A DNA stretch of 16,201 bases, taken from Caldifarciminota bacterium. Its GTDB lineage: Bacteria > Hydrothermota > 32-111 > QNBC01. Below, in pieces: positions 1 through 6,293 of this stretch; within the stretch, counting starts at the first letter, position 1, and every line of letters begins with the position of its first letter. The position numbers and the translations under genes are program-made. The stretch spans positions 1 to 16,201 of the forward strand of contig WFRF01000185.1 of the NCBI GenBank assembly GCA_015486655.1, given 5' to 3'. The notes under the pieces were generated by a model. It was not told the origin of the DNA and did not search any database. It worked only from the letters and a program-made list of their open reading frames with translations.

Positions 1-501
1 ATGGAAAGGAGGTATAGTATATCAATGAAAGAAATGAAGCGATATTATCTAATCGAGCAAGCAATAAAGGGGAAAATGTATTTAACGCAAGCAGCGAGGA
101 TAATGGGAATAAGCTATCGGCAGGCATTACGCTTAAAAAAGAGAGTAATAGCAGAAGGAATAAAAGGAATTATATCCAAACATCGGACGCCACATAATAA
201 GATACCTGAAGAGATAAGGAATCGAGTAGTTGATTTGTATACGGATAAATACGGATTAAGATTAAACATCCTTCATTTTAAGGAGAAATTTTGGATAATC
301 TCAAAATATGGGAATGCCACACGGATTAACTGTCATGGCATTCCCATAAACATCTCTTCTTACTCCCTACTATTTAATCAATATAACTTTTCTATTAATA
401 CTATACTTTCCGGATTTAAATCTCAGGAAGTACACTCCGGACGATACATCCTCTATTGTTCCTTCTTTATTTCCTACTCCTGTTCCTCTAATATCCCTTA
501 A
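1..501 (+). pseudogene. Truncated ISNCY/IS1202-like transposase, N-terminal HTH remnant
   Basis: The first 96 or so codons (to about base 288) look like the N-terminus of an ISNCY/IS1202-type transposase. They show a helix-turn-helix in the form LTQAARIMGISYRQALRL (residues 28-45), then a basic stretch and an EEIRNRVVDLYTDKYG segment that normally leads into the DDE integrase core. No core follows: after KEKF the frame runs into a hairpin terminator and then antisense through the 3' end of the neighbouring minus-strand gene, so the last 70 residues or so are not transposase. An internal ATG at base 25, preceded by an AAGGAGG-like sequence at 6-12, may be the original start, or the ATG at base 1 may be. 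The left end of the element lies outside the window. The family assignment is from memory of the conserved N-terminus. The truncation is seen directly. The remnant cannot catalyse transposition. Confidence 0.7.
302..348 (-). terminator. Rho-independent terminator of the beta-propeller protein gene
   Basis: A perfect 13-bp inverted repeat (307-319 and 336-348) encloses a 16-nt loop. Read on the minus strand, the stem is followed at once by TTTTGA. It lies 22 bp past the stop codon of the minus-strand gene ending at 370. There is no T-run on the plus side, so it acts in one direction. Confidence 0.85.
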
Positions 502-2817
502 TATCGTCCCATTAAGGCTATACAGAGTTATATCGTAATTACCCGCTTTTGCCATATAACATTTGTATGATATTTTCCCGTTACTGATTCCTGACACATT
601 GAATGAAGTCTTTCTCTTCAATATCTTACTGGCTATACCGGTAATGTACTTAACAAATAATGTTTCGGACAATGTATCGTTAGTTGAATCCATATCCGAT
701 GTTAGTAAAGCGAATCTCAATTGCATTTGGATGGAATCGTTTGGTGCCGTCCATTGAGCGAAATCGACCAATAGGCTATCTCCTGAAGCAAGATTTGCAA
801 CATGCTGTGTATCCGCATATATGACGGAACCTGCTGAATCTATATACGATGCCACATCAAAACTCAGCGTATCATCATAAGAATTGTTTTTAACATATAT
901 TGAAGGGGTATAATTACTGCCTCCGTCAACCGTATCCGGGGAAACAATAGATAGTATACCGGCATCTACATAAACTCCGAAGGTACCACCAAGAATAACG
1001 GGAGATGAACAGGGATTTCCATTCACATCGGTGATGGTTGAGCTATCAGGTGTTATTGTGTCTCCGACTTTCACGGTTGGAATTGAAACGTTTGTCGTCA
1101 GATTTATCAATAATTGCGTACCATCCGAATTCCACAAGCAGTTTCCGATACTACCGAACCCGTCAAGCCATGAATGTCCCGAGGATAAAGCAAGAACATT
1201 GTTTATGTTTGATTTGTCTATCGTAGGTGTGTCCGTGGGTTGGGAGAAATAGAGTATAACATAATCATCATTATCTATACCCGGGACTGTATCCGTTCCT
1301 TCATAAGCTATTGCGGAATCGAGCACGGGTGGAATTCTATCCCTCACGTAGACAGCTTTTGACATAGTATCGTTCACCGTATCCATATCGGGTAAATTTA
1401 TGACAAAACTAAGAGTTAAATCAACAGGATGCGAAGGCGCCGTATATTGCGCAAAATTAATCCATGTTGTGTCTCCCGGAACTAATGCCGTAACATTTTT
1501 GGTATCACTGTACACATTACCATTTGACGAATCTAAAGATGCTGTTACGCTAAAACTAAGCGTATCCTCATAAGAATTGTTCGTCACCCACACGCAAGGA
1601 ACAAAGCTGCTGTCCAGTTCTATTGTGTCGGGAGCAGTAATCGAAATTATACCGGCATCAACATACTTGGCATATTTTACGGTAAGACCGTAATATTTCG
1701 AATCGGTGGTATCATAATAATAGCCGGTAACATATATATTGCCTTCATTATCTATTGCTATGCCCTTTGCATAGTCATTACTCCCGGTATTCAATGTATC
1801 CGCCCATACGACATTCCATGAGCTGTCATATTTTACCGTATAATAGTTATAATTTGAACCGAACTTTGAGTAACCCGCAATATAAAAATTACTATTTTTA
1901 TCCGTAACAATACCGTGCGCATAATCATTCCCATAGTTATCTATCCTATCGGAATATATGAATTGCCCCGTAGAATCATACTTAATCGTATAATAATCAT
2001 AATCGTTTCCATTGTAACTGTAACCCGTAACATAGACATTTTCATTGGGATCAACAGCCACACCATATCCGACATCATCCGACCCATTATAGCCATTATT
2101 ATTTAAGTCAGTCCACACAATATATCCCGAATTATTATACTTAACGGTATAGTAATAATTATTTCCTCCTCCGCTTGTTCCCGTAACATAGACGTATCCA
2201 TGCTTATCAACCGTAATTCCGTAGGCTTCGTCATCATCGCTGTTGTTTAACGTGTCCAGCCATATCAAAGCTCCCGAAGGACTGTATTTCGCAGTAAGAT
2301 AATCCGCCGTTGTATCGTTGCGAAAATACCCGGTGACATACACATTCCCGCTATCATCAACGGCTACGGCATTTGCATAATCATTGCTTCCGTTATTAAG
2401 TGTATCCATCCACACCAAATTTCCTGACGTATCGTATTTAGCTATGATATAATCAAATGTCGTATCGGTAAACGAGGTTCCCGCTTTCGAACTTCCCACA
2501 ATGTATATGTTCCCGTTAGCGTCTGCCGCGATTCCATTGGCATAATCATCGCCATTTATGTCCCGAGTAGTTGTCCAATTATCGTACCCCGAATAATCGT
2601 ACTGTGAAATCACCCAGTCCAGATTGGAGTTGTTTTCATATTCCCCCGCAACATAGGAATTTCCCATTGTATCCACCGCAACGCCATTTAGATAGGTGTT
2701 GGCGCTAAGACCGCTTAGCGTATCCGCCCATTGAATCATATACTTCGGACCGGCATTCAATGATGCAACACCCAATAAAATTATAACCACGAAAAATGGC
2801 AAAACAGAACGTTTCAT
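370..2817 (-). CDS. Secreted seven-bladed SBBP beta-propeller protein with CARDB-like domains and T9SS-like C-terminal domain
   Basis: Predicted secreted or cell-surface protein of 815 aa with no recognisable catalytic residues; its ligand is unknown. Residues 1-22 are a signal peptide (MKRS, hydrophobic core, cleavage near LNA-G). Residues 38-385 hold seven repeats of about 50 aa of the SBBP type, with the pattern DYANGIAVDxxGNVYVTG...YxxxKYDSSGNxVWxDTLNN. The last repeat lacks the closing WxDTL strand, and residues 27-36 (MIQWADTLSG) supply one. Two similar domains follow, starting VDAGIISITAPDT (387-492) and VDAGILSIVSPDT (617-724); both resemble CARDB-type Ig folds. They flank an SbsA-like Ig segment (about 495-615, with DNDDYVILYFSQPT). 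Residues 735-815 end in ITLYSLNGTIL...SSGVYFLRF...NRKVILIK, typical of a T9SS type A or FlgD-like sorting domain. The gene stands alone, with its own promoter, AAAGGAGG site and terminator. Confidence 0.88.
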   Translation of the reverse strand: MKRSVLPFFVVIILLGVASLNAGPKYMIQWADTLSGLSANTYLNGVAVDTMGNSYVAGEYENNSNLDWVISQYDYSGYDNWTTTRDINGDDYANGIAADANGNIYIVGSSKAGTSFTDTTFDYIIAKYDTSGNLVWMDTLNNGSNDYANAVAVDDSGNVYVTGYFRNDTTADYLTAKYSPSGALIWLDTLNNSDDDEAYGITVDKHGYVYVTGTSGGGNNYYYTVKYNNSGYIVWTDLNNNGYNGSDDVGYGVAVDPNENVYVTGYSYNGNDYDYYTIKYDSTGQFIYSDRIDNYGNDYAHGIVTDKNSNFYIAGYSKFGSNYNYYTVKYDSSWNVVWADTLNTGSNDYAKGIAIDNEGNIYVTGYYYDTTDSKYYGLTVKYAKYVDAGIISITAPDTIELDSSFVPCVWVTNNSYEDTLSFSVTASLDSSNGNVYSDTKNVTALVPGDTTWINFAQYTAPSHPVDLTLSFVINLPDMDTVNDTMSKAVYVRDRIPPVLDSAIAYEGTDTVPGIDNDDYVILYFSQPTDTPTIDKSNINNVLALSSGHSWLDGFGSIGNCLWNSDGTQLLINLTTNVSIPTVKVGDTITPDSSTITDVNGNPCSSPVILGGTFGVYVDAGILSIVSPDTVDGGSNYTPSIYVKNNSYDDTLSFDVASYIDSAGSVIYADTQHVANLASGDSLLVDFAQWTAPNDSIQMQLRFALLTSDMDSTNDTLSETLFVKYITGIASKILKRKTSFNVSGISNGKISYKCYMAKAGNYDITLYSLNGTILRDIRGTGVGNKEGTIEDVSSGVYFLRFKSGKYSINRKVILIK

Positions 2818-2822
2818 AAACG

Positions 2823-2831
2823 CCTCCTTTT
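2823..2831 (-). promoter_or_regulatory. Strong Shine-Dalgarno site of the propeller gene
   Basis: AAAAGGAGG on the minus strand, five bases before the ATG at 2815-2817. It fixes the start codon and shows that the organism uses canonical SD initiation, in contrast to cca and envC in this window. Confidence 0.85.
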
Positions 2832-2861
2832 ACATTGTTAAAATTTAAATCCTACTAATAT

Positions 2862-2889
2862 AGTATAGCATTGTACTTTGAAAAGTCAA
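2862..2889 (-). promoter_or_regulatory. Sigma70-like promoter of the propeller gene
   Basis: On the minus strand, -35 TTGACT (2884-2889) and -10 TATACT (2862-2867) are separated by 16 bp. Each hexamer differs from consensus at one position. The predicted start gives a leader of about 40 nt that includes the SD site. Confidence 0.75.
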
Positions 2890-2893
2890 CAAA

Positions 2894-2930
2894 AATTTAT
2901 TATCGTAGAGTAGATAGGTATAGACATATT
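2894..2930 (+). repeat. Left copy of the outer direct repeat
   Basis: AATTTATTATCG, an 8-bp variable spacer, then ATAGGTATAGACATATT. It matches 3528-3562 except for a shorter spacer there and one base change (ATATT to ACATT). The subsequence TATAGACATATT recurs inverted at 3507-3518. Confidence 0.75.
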
Positions 2931-3024
2931 GCGACTATCGTTTCAAGTAATCAAGTAAGAAATTAGAAGTGAGAAGCATGAAATAGAGAAAATGAGAGAT
3001 CTTCAAGTATTTATTTAAATTGTT

Positions 3025-3083
3025 ACTTCTTAGTTCTAACTTCTTATTTCTCAGTTCTTAGTTCCCACTTCTTACTTATTTCA
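3025..3083 (+). repeat. Low-complexity TTCTTAGTTCT-type repeat block
   Basis: Pyrimidine-rich runs of the form ACTTCTTAGTTCTAACTTC and CTTAGTTCCCACTTCTTACTT. The same word set recurs at about 3283-3320. The complementary purine form appears at about 2953-2998, 3335-3371 and 3563-3580. Confidence 0.7.
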
Positions 3084-3106
3084 GAACACCCCGTCGCTAC
3101 GCGCCA

Positions 3107-3123
3107 CCCCTCTTGCAGAGGGG
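3107..3123. repeat. Short perfect hairpin CCCCTCT/AGAGGGG
   Basis: A 7-bp perfect inverted repeat with a 3-nt loop (TGC) inside the GC-richer block. No T-run follows on either strand, so it is not an obvious terminator. Confidence 0.65.
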
Positions 3124-3158
3124 AATGGAATATTTGAAGGTATCGCATTTTCCGGGGT

Positions 3159-3207
3159 TCGAGAGCCTCACCCCTCGTGAGATCGTAACTCGAGAGCCTC
3201 ACCCCTC
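3159..3207 (+). repeat. 18-bp direct repeat, period 31 bp
   Basis: TCGAGAGCCTCACCCCTC occurs exactly at 3159-3176 and again at 3190-3207. The second copy leads straight into the hairpins at 3209-3244. Confidence 0.85.
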
Positions 3208-3208
3208 A

Positions 3209-3244
3209 GTTCGGTTAAACCGGACAGCTCCCCTTAAAGTGGAG
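3209..3244. repeat. Double-hairpin REP-like unit
   Basis: GTTCGGT (3209-3215) pairs with ACCGGAC (3219-3225), with one wobble position. It is followed by the imperfect palindrome CTCCCCTTAAAGTGGAG (3228-3244). Together with the preceding CTCACCCCTC it resembles an intergenic repeat type I recall from other bacteria. The recall is not verified here. Confidence 0.55.
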
Positions 3245-3306
3245 CAGCTATTCTTAGGGATGATAAAATTAATTACATATTTAACTTCTTAGTTCTTACT
3301 TCACAC

Positions 3307-3347
3307 TTCTTACTTATTTTCGCCCCCTCTTGCCAAATAAGTAAGAA
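3307..3347. repeat. Inverted repeat formed by oppositely oriented low-complexity blocks
   Basis: TTCTTACTTATTT (3307-3319) and AAATAAGTAAGAA (3335-3347) are perfect 13-bp complements around a C-rich 15-nt loop. Similarity continues imperfectly outward on both sides, so two copies of the repeat family face each other. Confidence 0.7.
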
Positions 3348-3382
3348 CTAAGAAGTGAGAAGTTAGAAGTATTTAAACGTCA

Positions 3383-3432
3383 CCCCGAATTTATTTCGGG
3401 GTCTCATCGAGATTCCGGATCAAGTCCGGAAT
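3383..3432. repeat. Paired palindromes (CCCCGAA/TTCGGGG and ATTCCGGA/TCCGGAAT)
   Basis: Two perfect stems lie 10 bp apart: 7 bp at 3383-3389/3395-3401 and 8 bp at 3412-3419/3425-3432, the second with loop TCAAG. This tandem-stem layout is that of a REP-like dispersed element. Confidence 0.7.
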
Positions 3433-3527
3433 GACCTATTGTAGACAATCGCATTTACGATGTTCTCATGCTATATCTCTATAAATTTCAATGTATGGAA
3501 CTGGTAAATATGTCTATATCACTTACC

Positions 3528-3562
3528 AATTTATTATCGATATATATAGGTATAGACACATT
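3528..3562 (+). repeat. Right copy of the outer direct repeat
   Basis: AATTTATTATCG, a 6-bp spacer, then ATAGGTATAGACACATT, matching the left copy at 2894-2930. A purine-rich repeat of the GAAGT family follows at once. Confidence 0.75.
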
Positions 3563-3668
3563 AAGTGAGAAGTAGGAAATGATAGTGTACTCATACTATA
3601 TACTATATCTAAATTATTTACCTGAAAGAATATATGTGCTCTTTAAAATTCCGCTCCCCATCTGTTTA

Positions 3669-3703
3669 TTGACAACTTCAACAAAAGGTGCTACCTATAC
3701 ACT
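3669..3703 (+). promoter_or_regulatory. Putative promoter of cca, apparently giving a leaderless mRNA
   Basis: A perfect -35 TTGACA lies at 3669-3674. Seventeen bases later is a weak -10, TACCTA (3692-3697), preceded by an extended TGC. The predicted transcription start then falls at or next to the ATG at 3704. The only SD-like sequence (AAGGTG, 3685-3690) is 13 bases from the start, too far to be typical. The -10 is poor, so confidence is moderate. Confidence 0.45.
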
Positions 3704-5095
3704 ATGAAAAATATGATAAATATTAAAGATATCGATAAAAAAATGATTGAAATTATAAACGAATTGAAACCGTTTAAGGGTAAAATTTATCTTGTGGGAG
3801 GCGCTATTCGTGACATAATAGGCGGCGTGAAACCGGACGATTACGACATTTTAACCGATTGCTCTCTTGAAGAGATTATAAGGAAACTCAGACATAAACA
3901 TAAAATAAGAACTGCACACATTGAAAACAGAGTAAATCCGCTTATACGACTCAACATCGACAACAGTTTAATTGTTGATCTTTCCTTTCTCAGAGAAGAA
4001 TTGAAATTTAACCTGATCTCCAGGGATTTCACCGTAAATTCCCTCGCAATTAATTTGAACGAATTAATTAGAATGAAAGAAACAAAAATTATAGACTACT
4101 TCCGCGGTGTTGAACATGCAACTGAAAGGACTCTTTTCCCGACATCTAATAATTCCTTAAATAACGATCCTTTAAGAATACTGCGCGCATTCCGTTTGAA
4201 ATTATATAAAAACTATTCGTTATCCGACACACTATTAAAAGATATCGATCGTTTTAAAGAATCTCTATCCGAAGTAAAGGGGGAAAGAATATGGATGGAA
4301 TTAGAAAAAATACTTAGTCATAAAAATTCCTATACCGTTTTTTCGGAAATTATCCGGAGGGAAATTCTCGATTCACTCATACCCGAAATAGCCATGATGC
4401 GCACATTCTCCCATAATAAACCCCCTGCAAAAACATTGCTCGAACATTCACTGTTTTCGTATATGAAAATCGAATCTTTTATTGAAAAAGATGTGAATAA
4501 AATCTGGCCCGAACCGGAGTATTTCAGTGTTCCGATAATGAAACTCGCCACGTTTCTTCATGATATAGGTAAGTTATATACAAAGAGATTTACAGGTGAA
4601 AACGAATTTCATTTTTACAATCACGAAATAATCGGGGCTAAAAAAGCATCAAATATCGTTAAAAACAAACTTTCGTTCAGTAATGTAAATGTTAAATATA
4701 CCAATGTTCTTGTTGCTAATCATATGCGGCCTCACCTTTTTACAAGGATTCCCAAATTGACGGATCATGCCATTTACCGTTTTATTCGTGACTGTGACGG
4801 GCATCCCGAGGATGTAATAACCGTTTCAATAGCGGATGCTTTATCTACAAATTCCAGAATAACCAAATTGGCATATGTTGCTCAACAGGTAAACGATTAC
4901 ATAAAGAGAAATTCAAAAAATGAAATAGTTCCTCTTGTAGACGGCAACGAAATCATGTCAACCCTTTTGTTAAAACCTTCAAAAGAAGTAGGAGAAATCA
5001 AGAAAGACATTATTGAACAGCAAACTAACGGGCTGATAAATACAAAAACTGAGGCAATTGCATATTTGAAGAAAAAATATGGAAAAACCGTATAA
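3704..5095 (+). CDS. cca: CCA-adding tRNA nucleotidyltransferase with HD domain
   Basis: Class II (poly(A) polymerase-like) tRNA nucleotidyltransferase of 463 aa, predicted to add or repair the 3' CCA end of tRNAs in the cytoplasm. The nucleotidyltransferase head carries VGGAIRD (31-37) and the metal-binding DDYD (45-48). The conserved SRDFTVNSLA (107-115 region), DPLRILRAFRL (155-165) and ERIWMELEKIL (194-204) follow. The C-terminal half holds an HD phosphohydrolase-like domain with LLEH (246-249), HDIGK (286-290), NHE (306-308) and ANHMRPH (338-344), then the usual GNEIM...YLKKKYG tail. The family includes A-adding, CC-adding and full CCA enzymes; sequence alone does not settle which. It is first in the plus-strand run, 40 bp before envC. 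The ATG at 3704 has no SD at normal distance; an in-frame ATG at 3713 is less likely. It follows a repeat-rich spacer and looks intact. Confidence 0.9.
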   Translation: MKNMINIKDIDKKMIEIINELKPFKGKIYLVGGAIRDIIGGVKPDDYDILTDCSLEEIIRKLRHKHKIRTAHIENRVNPLIRLNIDNSLIVDLSFLREELKFNLISRDFTVNSLAINLNELIRMKETKIIDYFRGVEHATERTLFPTSNNSLNNDPLRILRAFRLKLYKNYSLSDTLLKDIDRFKESLSEVKGERIWMELEKILSHKNSYTVFSEIIRREILDSLIPEIAMMRTFSHNKPPAKTLLEHSLFSYMKIESFIEKDVNKIWPEPEYFSVPIMKLATFLHDIGKLYTKRFTGENEFHFYNHEIIGAKKASNIVKNKLSFSNVNVKYTNVLVANHMRPHLFTRIPKLTDHAIYRFIRDCDGHPEDVITVSIADALSTNSRITKLAYVAQQVNDYIKRNSKNEIVPLVDGNEIMSTLLLKPSKEVGEIKKDIIEQQTNGLINTKTEAIAYLKKKYGKTV

Positions 5096-5100
5096 TGAAC

Positions 5101-5129
5101 TTGAATAATTATGAATTATTTTGTAATAT
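5101..5129 (+). promoter_or_regulatory. Promoter of the envC-like gene, placed for leaderless transcription
   Basis: -35 TTGAAT (5101-5106), a 17-bp spacer and -10 TAATAT (5124-5129). Six bases follow before the ATG at 5136, so a normal start point coincides with the first codon. No SD sequence lies between the cca stop and this ATG. Confidence 0.6.
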
Positions 5130-5135
5130 AGCACT

Positions 5136-6293
5136 ATGAGAAACAGGATAGTTTTGTCGATTTTTATTTTTGCATTATTTTTTACTTCCAATATTTATGC
5201 AAAAAGAGAAACACTCTCTTCCGCCGAAGCAAAATTAAAAGATCTGCAAATAAAACTCAATAGAGTTCGCAAAGAGCGTAAGCAACTTAAATCAAAAGAG
5301 TTGGAAATTCTGGCAACACTGCAGAATATCGATGAGGAAATCAGCATTACAACTCAGATAATAAAGGAAATGGAGACAAAGAAAAAACTGCTGATGGACA
5401 ACATCGACAGTCTCAACATTAAAATTACGCTGACAGATTCTTTGATAAACAGCCATCGAACGATTCTCGAGAACAGGCTTAGATATATCTATAAATTCGG
5501 GCAGATGAATTCTCTGGATGTTTTGTTTTCCTCCTATACATTTGCCGACGCAATAACAAGAATTAAATATCTTACATTAATAGCAAAACTGGATGAAAGA
5601 GTATTTGAAGAATATAAAAACCTGAGTGACAGTTTAAAGGTATATAAAAGCACATTGGAGAGTAACGCACAACAACTGTCCGTCCTGGAAGAACAGGCTA
5701 CAAGTGAATTGGCTTCCGTGGAAAAAGACAAAATTGAGAAGAAACAACTTTTGAGAGATATAAGACGGAAACGTTCGAAACAGAGAAAACTGGAAAGAGA
5801 ATTAATCGCCTCAAGAAGAAGACTACAGAGGATTATTCAAAAACTCGAAAGAGAGAGAAAATCGCAGGCAGTTACTACAAAAAGTTACTTTGGGAAACTT
5901 AAAGGTAAATTACCCTGGCCTGTAATGGGAAGGGTTATCTCCAGATACGGAACAAAGAGACACCCAAAATACCATACGGCTACAAAAAATAACGGAATTG
6001 ATATAAAGGCTCCTTACAACACCCCCGTCGCAGCAGTATCATACGGAGAAGTGGCATATGCGGACAAATTCCTCGGATACGGCAATGTCGTATTAATCGA
6101 TCACTACGGGGGATACTATACCCTTTATGCACACCTTGCCTCTATTGATGTAAACATAAAAGACAAGGTATATCAGGGGGAAATTATCGGCAGAGTCGGT
6201 GATACCGGCTCCCTTGAAGGTCCGATTCTCCATTTTGAGATTCGTGTTAAAGGGAAGACCGTCAATCCGTTAAATTGGCTATCAAGAAAATGA
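5136..6293 (+). CDS. EnvC-like LytM-domain (M23 family) murein hydrolase activator
   Basis: Predicted periplasmic protein of 385 aa that probably activates cell-wall amidases during division rather than cutting peptidoglycan itself. Residues 1-22 are a signal peptide ending near IYA-K. Residues 25-245 are a long charged coiled coil, as in EnvC. Residues about 258-382 form the LytM/M23 domain with NNGIDIKAPYNTPV, GYGNVVLIDH, YTLYAHL, GxVGDTGSLEGP and LHFEIR. Of the usual zinc and catalytic set, Asp289, His333 and His366 remain. The HxGxD histidine is Asn285, and the first His of HxH is Ile364. That loss matches non-catalytic EnvC/NlpD-type factors. The start is fixed by the signal peptide; there is no SD, and a promoter ends six bases before the ATG. 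The stop overlaps the holB start as ATGA, so the two are probably co-transcribed and translationally coupled. Confidence 0.85.
   Translation: MRNRIVLSIFIFALFFTSNIYAKRETLSSAEAKLKDLQIKLNRVRKERKQLKSKELEILATLQNIDEEISITTQIIKEMETKKKLLMDNIDSLNIKITLTDSLINSHRTILENRLRYIYKFGQMNSLDVLFSSYTFADAITRIKYLTLIAKLDERVFEEYKNLSDSLKVYKSTLESNAQQLSVLEEQATSELASVEKDKIEKKQLLRDIRRKRSKQRKLERELIASRRRLQRIIQKLERERKSQAVTTKSYFGKLKGKLPWPVMGRVISRYGTKRHPKYHTATKNNGIDIKAPYNTPVAAVSYGEVAYADKFLGYGNVVLIDHYGGYYTLYAHLASIDVNIKDKVYQGEIIGRVGDTGSLEGPILHFEIRVKGKTVNPLNWLSRK

Larger units (their letters stand above)
2890..3668. repeat. Gene-free island of mixed dispersed repeats
   Basis: I see no credible gene between the propeller gene and cca (2818-3703). 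The stretch is a mosaic. An outer pair of imperfect direct repeats lies at 2894-2930 and 3528-3562. Inside are several blocks of GAAGTnAGAAGT-like low-complexity sequence in both orientations, a GC-richer block (about 3090-3250) with hairpins and an 18-bp direct repeat, and a double hairpin at 3383-3432. The pieces resemble repeat families scattered in intergenic DNA of many uncultured bacteria. That resemblance is from memory, and copy number elsewhere in this genome cannot be judged here. Confidence 0.75.

Noticed and set aside
310..345. Hairpin read as the terminal inverted repeat of the IS element
   Set aside because: The two arms are 16 bases apart, and the minus-strand T-run plus the position after the propeller gene's stop fit a terminator far better.
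1031..1252. Plus-strand reading frames inside the propeller gene (also 563-757, 1038-1226, 1915-2106)
   Set aside because: They lie antisense to a well-supported protein with clear domain repeats, and none resembles a known family or has a start signal.
3025..3371. Repeat blocks in the gene-free island as a CRISPR array
   Set aside because: Repeat units are unequal, occur in both orientations, have no regular unique spacers, and no cas gene is present.
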